NCBI GenBank assembly: GCA_963717085.1
Contig: CAVQVM010000002.1
Location: 496,001 to 560,000, forward strand
Length of the DNA stretch: 64,000 nucleotides
Source: DASQUK01 sp963717085
Lineage (GTDB): Bacteria > Actinomycetota > Acidimicrobiia > Acidimicrobiales > VFJN01
Direction: 5' to 3'
Shown here: piece after piece, positions 33,134-41,014 of the stretch
Layout of the letters: each line of letters begins with the position of its first letter
How positions within the stretch are numbered: position 1 is the first letter of the stretch
The notes under the pieces: model-generated
Database searches by the model: none
Seen by the model: only the letters and a program-made list of their open reading frames with translations
What the model was told of the DNA's origin: nothing
Made by a program: the position numbers and the translations under genes

Positions 33134-34156
33134 TCAGAACTGTGTCAGGAAGCGGATGTCGTTGGTGAACAGGTCACGCAGGTCGTCGACCCCATGGCGG
33201 GCCGCCGCCAGGCGGTCGATCCCGAAGCCGAATGCGAAGCCCTGCCACTCGTCCGGGTCGAGCCCGCAGTTCCGCAGCACGTTGGGGTGCACCATGCCAC
33301 AGCCGCCCAGTTCGAGCCACGTGCCGTCGGGCCGCTGGATGTCGAACTCGGCCGACGGCTCGGTGAACGGGAAGTACGAGGGTCGCAGGCGGGAGGTGAA
33401 GTCGCCGCCGAAGTAGGCCTTGGTGAACGCATCGATCGTGCCCGCCAGGTCGGCGAACGTGATGTCGCGGTCGACGACCAGGCCCTCGATCTGGTGGAAC
33501 ACCGGCATGTGCGTGGCGTCGGCCGTGTCGGACCGGAACACTCGCCCGGGCATGACCGTGTAGTAGGGCGGGGGCGTGCCGGTCATGACGCGCACCTGAA
33601 CCGGGGACGTGTGGGTGCGCAAGAGGGTCGTCCCCGGCTCCCCGTAGTTCACGTACAGGGTGTCGTACATGTCCCGGGCGGGATGGTCCTCGGGGAAGTT
33701 GAGCGCCCCGAAGTTGTTCCAGTCCGTCTCCACCTCGGGCCCTTCGGCGACCGTGAACCCCATACCGACGAACACGTCCTCGAGCTCCTGGATGGCCTGT
33801 GTCACCAGGTGCAGGTGGCCGGCCGGACGCCCGGGCCACACCTCGGTCAGGTCCATCCGCTCCGCGAGGAGCCGCTCGGTGCGCTCGGCGGCAGCGAGCA
33901 CCGCCCGGCGTTCCTCGACCGCCGCACCGAGCGCCTGCATCGCCCCGTTGAGCACCTGGCCGACGGTGCGCCGCTGGTCGGGCTCGAGCTCCCCCAGCCG
34001 CTGGCGGAGCCCGGCCAGCGCCGAGCGGCGCCCCAGGACCTCGACCTCGACCGTACGCAGCTCGTCGGCCGTCGTGGCGGCGTTGACGCGCACGCGGGCC
34101 TCGTCCTCGATGTGCTGGATCTCGCGGGTGACGTCACCCGTCGGGTCGCCGGTCAT
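33134..34156 (-). CDS. pheS: Phenylalanyl-tRNA synthetase alpha subunit
   Basis: A 340-residue class II synthetase catalytic subunit. A long N-terminal coiled coil (about 1-85) is followed by the class II core: TDWNNFGALNFPEDHPARDM, RTHTSPVQVRVM (motif 2 region), FHQIEGLVVD and GCGMVHPNVL with AFGFGIDRLAAARHG (motif 3). ATG at 34156 gives the family length. It follows the SpoU-type gene by 20 bp in the conserved actinobacterial order infC-rpmI-rplT-SpoU-pheS-pheT. Confidence 0.95.
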   Translation of the reverse strand: MTGDPTGDVTREIQHIEDEARVRVNAATTADELRTVEVEVLGRRSALAGLRQRLGELEPDQRRTVGQVLNGAMQALGAAVEERRAVLAAAERTERLLAERMDLTEVWPGRPAGHLHLVTQAIQELEDVFVGMGFTVAEGPEVETDWNNFGALNFPEDHPARDMYDTLYVNYGEPGTTLLRTHTSPVQVRVMTGTPPPYYTVMPGRVFRSDTADATHMPVFHQIEGLVVDRDITFADLAGTIDAFTKAYFGGDFTSRLRPSYFPFTEPSAEFDIQRPDGTWLELGGCGMVHPNVLRNCGLDPDEWQGFAFGFGIDRLAAARHGVDDLRDLFTNDIRFLTQF

Positions 34157-34176
34157 AGTTCGGTGCACCCTGCCCC

Positions 34177-35013
34177 CTACGGCCGCGTCGCGTCCAGTCG
34201 CTTGCCCTGGTCCGAGGCCTGGTCGCGCCGGCGGCGCTGGCGCAGGGACTCGAAGCATAAGACCGTGCCCGCCATCCCGACGTTGAGCGACTCGGTCCGT
34301 CCGACCATGGGGATGGTGACCGCCTGCTCCACCCGGGCTGCCACGTCCCCGGGCAACCCGTGGGCCTCGCTGCCGAGCACGAGCGCCACGGGGTCGGCGA
34401 GGTCGACCTCGTCGTACGGCCGGGCGCCGCGGGCCACCGTCGCCAGCGTCCCGAGCCCGGCGGATGCGAGGCACGCGAGCACCTCCCCGGCGTCGCCGGA
34501 GCGGGTCACCGCGACACGGAACACCGACCCTGCCGAGGCCCGGACGCACTTGGGACCGTAGGGATCCACCGACCCGTCGCAGAACAGCACAGCACCGCCG
34601 CCCGCCGCCTCGGCCGAACGCAGCAGCGTGCCGGCGTTGCCGGGATCGCCGACGCCCACCAACACGAGCGCCAGCGGGCCCGCCGCCGACGCGGCCGTCC
34701 CGGGTGAGACGTCCGCGAACCGGCCGATGGCGGCCACCGGCTGGGGCATGACCGTGTCGGTCACCCGGGCCAGTACACCGTCGGCCACCGACCGCACCAT
34801 CGCCCCGGCCTCGGCGGCACGGGCGAGAAGGTCCTCCGGGCAGCGCGCCTCGGCCACGACCTCGTCCACCCGCACGCCGGCATCGAGGGCGTCGCCGAGC
34901 AAGGTGGGGCCGTCGATCACGAACGCGCGCTCGGCGGAACGCGCACTGCGGCGCCCCGAGAGGCGCCGCAGCCGTTTGATCGTGGGATGCCGGATCGAGA
35001 CGTGATCGGGCAC
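34177..35013 (-). CDS. SpoU-family 23S rRNA 2'-O-methyltransferase (TsnR-like)
   Basis: A 278-residue SPOUT methyltransferase. An N-terminal substrate-binding domain (RHPTIKRLRRLSGRRSAR) precedes the trefoil-knot domain with GVGDPGNAGTLLRSAEAAGG (motif 1), ALVLGSEAHGLP (motif 2) and IPMVGRTESLNVGMAGTVLC (motif 3). The conserved place between rplT and pheS matches the tsnR-type gene of other actinobacteria, which methylates rRNA; the exact nucleotide is not known. GTG at 35013 lies 13 bp after the rplT stop. Confidence 0.9.
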   Translation of the reverse strand: MPDHVSIRHPTIKRLRRLSGRRSARSAERAFVIDGPTLLGDALDAGVRVDEVVAEARCPEDLLARAAEAGAMVRSVADGVLARVTDTVMPQPVAAIGRFADVSPGTAASAAGPLALVLVGVGDPGNAGTLLRSAEAAGGGAVLFCDGSVDPYGPKCVRASAGSVFRVAVTRSGDAGEVLACLASAGLGTLATVARGARPYDEVDLADPVALVLGSEAHGLPGDVAARVEQAVTIPMVGRTESLNVGMAGTVLCFESLRQRRRRDQASDQGKRLDATRP

Positions 35014-35026
35014 GCAGCCAGTCGCC

Positions 35027-35407
35027 TCAGGTCGAGGCGCGTTCCGCCCCGTCGTCGAGCGCCTTGTCCGCCGTGGCGGCAAGCGCGCTGAACGCAGCGG
35101 GATCGGTGACGGCCAGGTCGGCCAGCACCTTGCGGTCCACCTCGATGCCGGCGAGGCGGAGGCCGGCAACGAACCGGCTGTACGTGGTGCCGTTCTGGCG
35201 GCAGGCCGCGTTGATGCGCTGGATCCAGAGCCGCCGGAAGTCGCCCTTGCGGGCACGGCGGTCGCGGAACGCGTACTGCAGGCTGTGCCTCACCTGCTCG
35301 TTGGCGGCGCGGTACGAACGGCTCTTGTTGCCGTAGTAGCCCTTGGCGCGCTCGAGGGTGACGCGGCGCTTCTTCTTGGCGTGGACGGATCGCTTCACCC
35401 GGGCCAT
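35027..35407 (-). CDS. rplT: 50S ribosomal protein L20
   Basis: A 126-residue L20. The basic N-terminal extension MARVKRSVHAKKKRRVTLER and the RNA-binding body LWIQRINAACRQNGTTYSRF are highly characteristic. In other bacteria L20 represses its operon by binding the infC leader, which here carries a candidate attenuator (36528-36563). The C-terminus is a few residues longer than average. Confidence 0.98.
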   Translation of the reverse strand: MARVKRSVHAKKKRRVTLERAKGYYGNKSRSYRAANEQVRHSLQYAFRDRRARKGDFRRLWIQRINAACRQNGTTYSRFVAGLRLAGIEVDRKVLADLAVTDPAAFSALAATADKALDDGAERAST

Positions 35408-35455
35408 GGGGAGCTCCTTTCGTCGATCAGGGGACGGGCGGGCAGGGACGCGGGG

Positions 35456-35650
35456 TCAGCGGCCCAGCATGCGGTTGATGCGCGCCTCGTCACCCGGGTG
35501 CAGGGTCGCGGGACGGGCCAACCGGCGCTTGCGCGATGAGGACTTCTTCCCGAGGAAGTGGTTGAGGCTGGCCTGGCGGCGCCGGATCTTGCCGGTGCCG
35601 GTGATCTTGAACCTCTTGGCGGCACCGCGGTGGGTCTTCATCTTGGGCAT
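35456..35650 (-). CDS. rpmI: 50S ribosomal protein L35
   Basis: A 64-residue L35 with MPKMKTHRGAAKRFKITGTG and the C-terminal LHPGDEARINRML. ATG at 35650 is the universal start; the upstream extension of the frame is not protein-like. It lies between infC and rplT, 48 bp before rplT. Confidence 0.98.
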   Translation of the reverse strand: MPKMKTHRGAAKRFKITGTGKIRRRQASLNHFLGKKSSSRKRRLARPATLHPGDEARINRMLGR

Positions 35651-35729
35651 GGGGGAACCTCTGGTGTCGGGCGCGAGCCGGAGCCCAGTCGTGGCTCGCA
35701 CTCGGCGGGTGATCAGATGCTGTCGTTCG

Positions 35730-36449
35730 TCAGCGATTGGGTTCGGGCGGCGCCGCAGCGCTGATCGTCTGGGGTGTGGCGGCACCGGCCGCCTGCCCGT
35801 CGGTGCTGTTGGCACTGCCCGTGCTGCTCGTTGTCGGTCTGCTGCTGGTGCTGTTCGTGCTCGTGGCTGGCGTTTCGGCGGCTGGGACTGCCTGGCGCCG
35901 GGCCCCCCGCTCGCGGGCCGCCTGGGCCTTGCGATCGGGTGCCAGCACCATCGTCATGTTGCGGCCATCGACCCTCGGGAAGATCTCGACCCTGGCCAGG
36001 TCCTGCACGGCCTCGACGACGTGGTCGAGGATGCGGCGCCCGAGCTCGGGGTGGTGCATCTCTCGCCCACGGAACGTCAAGGTCACCTTGACCTTGTGTC
36101 CGTCCTGCAGGAACCGCTCGACCTTGCGGGTCTTGGTATCGAAATCGCCCTTCGAGATCTTCGGCCGATACTTCATCTCCTTGATGGAGACGTTGCTCGC
36201 CTTGCGCCGCGATTCCTTGGCCTTCTGCGCCGCCTCGTACTTGTACTTGCCGTAATCCATGATCCGGCAAACGGGCGGATTCGCCTGGGCAGCAACCTCG
36301 ACCAAGTCGAGATCGGCCTCCCGGGCGGTGGCCAAGGCTTCGGGCAAGGGAACAATGCCGATCTGCTGGCCATCCGGACCGACCAGCCGCACCTCGCGAG
36401 CGCGGATGCGGTCGTTGATCCGGGGTTCGTTGTTGGTCGGCGTAGCTAT
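35730..36449 (-). CDS. infC: Translation initiation factor IF-3, AUA start
   Basis: A 239-residue IF-3. The family N-terminus ATPTNNEPRINDRIRAREVR is complete only if translation begins at AUA at 36449-36447, with GAGGAG nine bases upstream; the first conventional start (GTG at 36392) would remove the conserved N-domain strand. IF-3 genes commonly use AUU or other rare starts so that IF-3 itself inhibits their initiation. The core YKYEAAQKAKESRRKASNVS and the C-domain DLARVEIFPRVDGRNMTMVL are present. The last 50 residues are a low-complexity Ser/Thr/Ala tail, longer than usual. Confidence 0.95.
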   Translation of the reverse strand: MATPTNNEPRINDRIRAREVRLVGPDGQQIGIVPLPEALATAREADLDLVEVAAQANPPVCRIMDYGKYKYEAAQKAKESRRKASNVSIKEMKYRPKISKGDFDTKTRKVERFLQDGHKVKVTLTFRGREMHHPELGRRILDHVVEAVQDLARVEIFPRVDGRNMTMVLAPDRKAQAARERGARRQAVPAAETPATSTNSTSSRPTTSSTGSANSTDGQAAGAATPQTISAAAPPEPNR

Positions 36450-36527
36450 CGCCGCTCACTCCTCATCGATGCGCAGACACCTCCGTCGCATGTGTTTCCG
36501 GGGCTTGGCCACCTCGCATCCGGGCCC

Positions 36528-36563
36528 AAAAACGACGACACGGACGCCGGGAAGCCGACGTCC
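36528..36563 (-). terminator. Candidate attenuator in infC leader
   Basis: On the minus strand a 9-bp stem, GGACGTCGG with CCGGCGTCC (one G-U pair) and loop CTTC, is followed after 9 bases by TTTTT, about 80 bp before the infC start. Position in the 327-bp leader (36450-36776) suggests an L20- or translation-controlled terminator, as known for infC-rpmI-rplT operons of other bacteria. Confidence 0.5.
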
Positions 36564-36776
36564 GCTACGGGCAAGCCCGCTGCGACCGATCGACCCGGAC
36601 GCACATGGCCCGCCAATGGGCCGGTGGCCGGGTGGGGACCTTTGCTGCAGACCGAGATCTGCTGAAGGGCCCACTTCCCATGAGGTTGTCCGGCGTAGGG
36701 TACCAGCGAGGAACCACCTGTCCACACCCGCACACGAGAACCGCCAAGCCGTGAGCGATCGCAAACGAGCCAATCC

Positions 36777-37235
36777 ATGAGCCTCTGGACGCCTTCCGGC
36801 GAGCATCCCGTCGAACGCCCGGGCGCCTCCACCCCCGGCGAGGCGCCGCCGCGGGACGCGCCCACCCCACCGACCCCTGGTCCGACGTCCCTCGACGACC
36901 TCTCGCCGGAGGAGCGCGTCGAGGCCGAAGAGTTCGCGCGGCAAGTCGACACCGCCCGGCGACAGCTCCTCGACGCCCCCGCCGGGCCGGTCGTCGGGCA
37001 GCAGGCGCTCCAGTTCTACGAGCTGGCGGCGTTGCACCTGTCGCAGCCCGAGCCCAAGCTCGACGACGCCCGCGTCGCGATCGACGCCCTGGCCGCCGTC
37101 GTGAACGGGCTGAGGTCTCGTCTCGGCGAGGCCGAGCAACCGCTACGGCAGGCGCTCAACCAGGTCCAGATGGCGTTCGTCGAGGTGTCGCGCGCTACCG
37201 GTGGGGGCGACGAAACGGCGCCCGAAAGCTCGTGA
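36777..37235 (+). CDS. DUF1844 family protein
   Basis: A 152-residue protein. The first 40 residues are Pro-rich and disordered; the rest is alpha-helical with FYELAALHLSQPEPKLDDAR and VAIDALAAVVNGLRSRLGEA, the signature of the DUF1844 family, which has no assigned function and often lies near infC in actinobacteria. Divergent from infC across a 327-bp intergenic region. Confidence 0.8.
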   Translation: MSLWTPSGEHPVERPGASTPGEAPPRDAPTPPTPGPTSLDDLSPEERVEAEEFARQVDTARRQLLDAPAGPVVGQQALQFYELAALHLSQPEPKLDDARVAIDALAAVVNGLRSRLGEAEQPLRQALNQVQMAFVEVSRATGGGDETAPESS

Positions 37236-37296
37236 ACAGCTAGCGGGAGCCTCCCCTAGTGGGCGCTCGCGGAAGTTCCGTGGATGTATCGCCGTG

Positions 37297-37398
37297 TCAG
37301 ATTCGTCGCTGGCGAGGACGCAGGAGGAAGGCGCAGCCACCGGCTGCGGCGACGACGAGGACGATGTCCAGCGGCGGAACTGGCCGGCGAGACGCCAC
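37297..37398 (-). CDS. Possible 33-residue membrane peptide
   Basis: A GTG-started frame reading VASRRPVPPLDIVLVVAAAG and ending LLRPRQRRI. One hydrophobic stretch of about 18 residues is flanked by Arg on both sides, as in small membrane proteins. It lies 21 bp downstream of the cold-shock-like gene on the same strand. No homolog is recognised and coding status is uncertain. Confidence 0.3.
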   Translation of the reverse strand: MASRRPVPPLDIVLVVAAAGGCAFLLRPRQRRI

Positions 37399-37419
37399 GA
37401 TGACTTCCGCGAGGGTCCA

Positions 37420-37635
37420 CTACACCTTCTCGATCCGCGCCGCCTCCCAGCGGCCCGACAGGCCGGGTACCACGCGGAACTGCACTCGCCGGCCGGCCTC
37501 CACAGTGCGGCTGCCGTCGGCGATCGCCGTGCAATGGAACGGCAGCACGTCGCCATCGTCGGCGACGATCGTTCCCAGTCCGCGTCGCTCGTCGAACTCT
37601 TCGACGACACCGCTGCCGGACTCGAACGCTGCCAT
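37420..37635 (-). CDS. Cold-shock-domain-like small protein
   Basis: A 71-residue beta-barrel protein. GVVEEFDERRGLGTIVADDG corresponds to the G-x-V-x-x-F-x-x-x-x-G-x-G-x-I start of cold-shock domains, followed by LPFHCTAIADGSRTVEAG and VQFRVVPG, though the aromatic RNP1 residues are weaker than in CspA. It probably binds nucleic acid. It starts 12 bp after hisG and belongs to the rib-hisG run. Confidence 0.8.
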   Translation of the reverse strand: MAAFESGSGVVEEFDERRGLGTIVADDGDVLPFHCTAIADGSRTVEAGRRVQFRVVPGLSGRWEAARIEKV

Positions 37636-37647
37636 CGGACGACGCGG

Positions 37648-38523
37648 TCAGTGGACGATCTTGGCCAGCGGCAGCTCGATGATGTCGGTGGCGCCCGCGC
37701 CTTTGAGCGCGGGGATGAGCGTGTTGATCACCGACTTGGCCACCACCGTCTCGACCGCATAGCCGCCCTGTCCGAAGAGCTCCGACACCGTCGGCGCCTT
37801 CATCGACGGCACCAGCCGGATCACCTCGGCCAGGCGGTCGCCGCTGACGTTGAGCTTCACCAGCACCTTGCCGCGCGCCTCGAGCACGCCGTCGAGCAGA
37901 ACCTTGAGCTGCAGCATCGCCTGCCGCTTGGCCGGGTCGGCGTGGGAGGCGGGGTTGGCGATCAGTGCGGTGAAGCTCGCCAGCACCTCGCCGATGATCC
38001 TGAGATTGGCAGCGCGCAGCGCGCGGCCGGTCTCGGTGCCGTCGACCACGCAGTCGACGATGTCGGGCACCTTCGCCTCCGTGGCCCCGTAGGACAGGCG
38101 GACGTCGGCCCGCACGCCGTGGTCGGCGAAGAACCGCCGCGTGAGGCCCGGGTACTCGGTCGAGACCTTCACGCCGTCGGGCAGGTCCTCGACCTTGTCC
38201 CAGGGCGAGTCGTCGGCCACGGCGACGACGATCCGGAACGGGTTCGCGGAGGCCTTCGAGTACTCGAGCTCGCCCAGGACCACCACGTCGCTCTCGGTCT
38301 CCTCGACCCAGTCCCGCCCCGCGATCCCCAGGTCGAAGAGCCCGTCGGCCACGTACCGCGGGATCTCCTGGGGCCGGAGTATGCGCACCTCGTCGATCCG
38401 CGGATCGGCGATCGATGCCCTGTACTCCACCTGGGACGACCGCCGCACGCTGAGGTCGGCGGCCTCGAACAGCGCGAGCGTGGCCCTCTCGAGCGACCCC
38501 TTGGGGAGCACGAGCTTCAACAA
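37648..38523 (-). CDS. hisG: ATP phosphoribosyltransferase, long form
   Basis: A 291-residue enzyme catalysing the first step of histidine synthesis, joining ATP and PRPP. LKLVLPKGSLERATLALFEA is the N-terminal start, DGTETGRALRAANLRIIGEV spans the PRPP loop and the C-terminal regulatory ACT-like domain runs from about residue 210 (LLDGVLEARGKVLVKLNV to the end), as in the long homohexameric, histidine-inhibited form. Translation starts at TTG (38523 or 38520); the stop of the repeat-encoded small ORF overlaps it. It is isolated from other his genes. Confidence 0.93.
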   Translation of the reverse strand: MLKLVLPKGSLERATLALFEAADLSVRRSSQVEYRASIADPRIDEVRILRPQEIPRYVADGLFDLGIAGRDWVEETESDVVVLGELEYSKASANPFRIVVAVADDSPWDKVEDLPDGVKVSTEYPGLTRRFFADHGVRADVRLSYGATEAKVPDIVDCVVDGTETGRALRAANLRIIGEVLASFTALIANPASHADPAKRQAMLQLKVLLDGVLEARGKVLVKLNVSGDRLAEVIRLVPSMKAPTVSELFGQGGYAVETVVAKSVINTLIPALKGAGATDIIELPLAKIVH

Positions 38524-38639
38524 TGCTTCCCGCTCTTGCTGCTGCGCAGCGGGCCGCTCGGGCTGCCGACGCGTTGTCTCCCGCTCCCACGGCCGCTCGG
38601 GCCGGGCTCGCTCTCTCGCCCTCCGGGACGCTCGCTCAT
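38517..38639 (-). CDS. 40-residue repeat-encoded small ORF coupled to hisG
   Basis: ATG-started frame beginning MSERPGGRESEPGPSGRGSG, later SPSGPLRSSKSGKHC, ending in TGA inside the first codons of hisG. It matches the korB-linked small ORF in length, start and most residues despite sitting before an unrelated gene. No Shine-Dalgarno is visible upstream. Whether the peptide itself matters, or the repeat only supplies coupling, cannot be decided by eye. Confidence 0.4.
   Translation of the reverse strand: MSERPGGRESEPGPSGRGSGRQRVGSPSGPLRSSKSGKHC
38533..38639 (-). repeat. Palindromic repeat family, copy before hisG
   Basis: About 105 bp, roughly 90% identical by eye to 2630-2736. Contains the core CCCGAGCGGCCCG (38562-38550), hairpin CTGCGCAGCAG and the left unit CGGCCGTGGGAGCGGG. 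Confidence 0.75.
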
Positions 38640-38663
38640 TAGGAGGAGGGTAGGCCCCCGGGA

Positions 38664-39209
38664 TCAAAACCTGCCGCGGAATTGGTGGCTGGGACCACCA
38701 GTTCCGCGGCAGGAATCGGCAACGGGCCCGAACCGGCGAACGTGGCTCGCCATCTCGATGGCCACCAGCGCCGCCTCCTCGCCGACGTTGTGGCCGCCGG
38801 GGCCCTCGGAGCGGGTCAGCGCCTGGCCTTCGTCCTCGGTCGTGAGCACGCCGAAGGCCACCGGGACACCGGTGGCGAGCTGGACCTCCTGGACGCCTCG
38901 GGCGCACTCCCCCGCGACCAGGTCGTAGTGCGTGGTCTCGCCGCGGATCACGGCGCCGACGCACACCACGGCATCGACCCGACCCGACTGCGCAAGCACC
39001 TTGGCGCCGAACGGGATCTCGAACGACCCGGGCACCGACATCTCCACCACGGCGTCGTCCGGAACCCCGGCCCCCTTCAGCCCCCGGAGAACGCCCCCGA
39101 CCAACCGGTCGACGATCGCGGCGTTCCAGCGCGCCCGCACGACCCCGACCCGCAACCCGGAGCCGTCGAGGCCGTCGGGGGCGACGGCGCGGGCGTCCTC
39201 ACCCGCCAT
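38664..39209 (-). CDS. ribH: 6,7-dimethyl-8-ribityllumazine synthase
   Basis: A 181-residue enzyme making the lumazine precursor of riboflavin from the RibB and RibD products. VVRARWNAAIVDRLVGGVLR, EMSVPGSFEIPFGAKVLA and VCVGAVIRGETTHYDLVAGE are diagnostic. It is about 20 residues longer than usual at the C-terminus (VADSCRGTGGPSHQFRGRF) because the end of the gene runs through a 19-bp hairpin that probably terminates transcription. It follows ribBA by 14 bp. Confidence 0.95.
   Translation of the reverse strand: MAGEDARAVAPDGLDGSGLRVGVVRARWNAAIVDRLVGGVLRGLKGAGVPDDAVVEMSVPGSFEIPFGAKVLAQSGRVDAVVCVGAVIRGETTHYDLVAGECARGVQEVQLATGVPVAFGVLTTEDEGQALTRSEGPGGHNVGEEAALVAIEMASHVRRFGPVADSCRGTGGPSHQFRGRF
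38666..38713 (-). terminator. 19-bp hairpin overlapping the ribH stop
   Basis: Arms 38713-38695 and 38688-38670 pair over 19 bp with one mismatch and a 6-base loop, followed on the minus strand by TTTT (38669-38666) that runs into the ribH TGA. An intrinsic terminator inside the last 15 codons, separating the rib genes from hisG. Confidence 0.7.
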
Positions 39210-39223
39210 GGCGGCGTGGCGCG

Positions 39224-40444
39224 CTAGAGCACGTCATCGAGGCCCTCGAGCAGGTGTCCCATGCGCTCGCGCTTGGTGCGCAGGTAGGCGATGTTCTCGG
39301 CGTTGGGCGCAGTTTGCAAGGGCACACGCTCGGTGATCTCCAGGCCGAAGCCGGCCAGGCCGCCCTTCTTCGACGGGTTGTTGGTCAGCAGCCGCATCGT
39401 GGTGATCCCGAGGTCGACGAGGATCTGGGCGCCGATGCCGTATTCGCGGCTGTCGACCGGCATGCCGAGCGCGATGTTGGCATCGACCGTGTCGTGGCCC
39501 TGGTCCTGCAGCTGATACGCGAGCAACTTGTGGCCGATCCCGATCCCGCGGCCCTCGTGGCCCCTGAGGTACACGACCGCGCCCATCCCCGCGTCGGCCA
39601 CCTGTTTCATCGCCGCCTGGAGCTGCAGGCCGCAGTCGCAGCGCATCGACCCGAAGACGTCGCCGGTCAGGCACTCGGAGTGAACCCGCACCAGCACGTT
39701 GTCCTGGCCCTGCACAGCTCCCTTGACGAACGCGATGTGGTGCTCGCCGTCGAGGACCGACTCGTACGCGTAGCAGGTGAACTCGCCCCACTCGGTGGGA
39801 ATGCGCGCCTCCGCCACGCGCCGCACCAGCTTCTCGGTCTGGCGGCGGTAGCGGATGAGGTCGGCGATCGAGATCAACACCAGCCCGTGCTCCACGGCGA
39901 AGCGCTCGAGCTCGGGCAGGCGGGCCATGTCGTTCTTGCTCTCGTTGACCAGCTCGCACAGCACACCGGCGGGATAGAGGCCGGCCATACGGGCCAGGTC
40001 GATCGCTGCCTCCGTGTGTCCGGCCCGCTTCAGTACGCCGCCGTCGCGGGCCTCGAGGGGGAAGATGTGGCCCGGTCGCAGCAGGTCCAGGGGCCGGGTC
40101 GCCGGATCGACCAGCGCCCGGACGGTGGCCGCCCGGTCGTGGGCCGAGATGCCGGTGGTGGTGTCGTGGCGGAAGTCGACGCTGACGGTGAATGCCGTGC
40201 GCATCGTCTCGGTGTTGTTGGCGACCATCAGCGGGAGGTCGAGCTCCCGGGCCCGCTCCCGGGTCACCGGCGCGCAGATGACGCCGGAGGTGTGGTGGAG
40301 GAAGAAGGCGATCGTCTCGGGAGTGGCGAACTCGGCCGCCATGATGAGGTCGCCCTCGTTCTCGCGGTCCTCGTCATCGACCACGACGACGATCTCGCCC
40401 CGCCCGACCGCCGTGACCGCGTCCTCGACTTTGGCGAAGCTCAC
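39224..40444 (-). CDS. ribBA: Bifunctional DHBP synthase / GTP cyclohydrolase II
   Basis: A 406-residue fusion. The N-terminal RibB domain (about 1-200) has VVVDDEDRENEGDLIMAAEF and HTEAAIDLARMAGLYPAGVL, making 3,4-dihydroxy-2-butanone 4-phosphate from ribulose 5-phosphate. The RibA domain has VRVHSECLTGDVFGSMRCDC (zinc-binding cysteines) and YLRGHEGRGIGIGHKLLAYQ, opening GTP. Both active-site sets look complete. It starts 1 base before the ribE stop region in the rib operon. Confidence 0.96.
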   Translation of the reverse strand: MSFAKVEDAVTAVGRGEIVVVVDDEDRENEGDLIMAAEFATPETIAFFLHHTSGVICAPVTRERARELDLPLMVANNTETMRTAFTVSVDFRHDTTTGISAHDRAATVRALVDPATRPLDLLRPGHIFPLEARDGGVLKRAGHTEAAIDLARMAGLYPAGVLCELVNESKNDMARLPELERFAVEHGLVLISIADLIRYRRQTEKLVRRVAEARIPTEWGEFTCYAYESVLDGEHHIAFVKGAVQGQDNVLVRVHSECLTGDVFGSMRCDCGLQLQAAMKQVADAGMGAVVYLRGHEGRGIGIGHKLLAYQLQDQGHDTVDANIALGMPVDSREYGIGAQILVDLGITTMRLLTNNPSKKGGLAGFGLEITERVPLQTAPNAENIAYLRTKRERMGHLLEGLDDVL

Positions 40445-41014
40445 TTAGACATCCTTCCAGGCAAGCAGCCGCTCGACGTACTTCACGGTCACGTCCACCT
40501 CGAGGTTCACGCGGTCGCCGGCCTGCTTGGTGCCGAGCGTCGTGACCGCGGTGGTGTGGGGGATGACCGCAACCGTGAACCCGTCGTCGAGCACGTCGAC
40601 GACCGTGAGGCTCACGCCATCGACGGCGATCGAGCCCTTCTCGACGACATACCGCAGCAGCTCGCGCGGCATTCGGACCCGCAGGTCGGGAACGGGATCG
40701 ACGATCTCGCCGACGCCGTCGACGTGCCCCTGCACGATGTGCCCGCCGAGGCGGTCGCTCATCCGGACGGGACGCTCGAGGTTGACCCGGTCGCCCGGCT
40801 CCCGGTCGCCGAACGTGGTCCGCTTCAGCGTCTCGTCGCTGATGTCGGCTTCCCACCAACCGGGACCCTGGTCGACCACCGTGACGCAACACCCGTCCAC
40901 GGCGATCGAATCGCCGGACTTGGCGTCCTCGGTCACCACCGACGCGGCGATCCGGATGCGCTGGCCCTCGACCGACGCGATCGAGCCCAGCTCCTCGACG
41001 ATCCCGGTGAACAT
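40445..41014 (-). CDS. ribE: Riboflavin synthase, alpha chain
   Basis: A 189-residue enzyme with two similar lumazine-binding barrels, each starting with an MFTGIVEE- or GHIVQGHVDG-type motif, that dismutates two lumazines to riboflavin. SGDSIAVDGCCVTVV and KGSIAVDGVSLTVVDV are the repeat cores. ATG at 41014 overlaps the ribD stop by one base (TGATG). Confidence 0.96.
   Translation of the reverse strand: MFTGIVEELGSIASVEGQRIRIAASVVTEDAKSGDSIAVDGCCVTVVDQGPGWWEADISDETLKRTTFGDREPGDRVNLERPVRMSDRLGGHIVQGHVDGVGEIVDPVPDLRVRMPRELLRYVVEKGSIAVDGVSLTVVDVLDDGFTVAVIPHTTAVTTLGTKQAGDRVNLEVDVTVKYVERLLAWKDV

Noticed and set aside
31274..34561. A 1,095-codon plus-strand frame opposite pheT and pheS
   Set aside because: High GC leaves long open antisense frames; the composition (His, Arg, Gln, Val, Asp repeats) is the mirror of pheST coding and no domain is seen.
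36565..36606. Short leader peptide reading MCVRVDRSQRACP just before the infC attenuator
   Set aside because: A 13-residue frame ending next to the hairpin is suggestive, but no Shine-Dalgarno or codon bias for one amino acid supports it.
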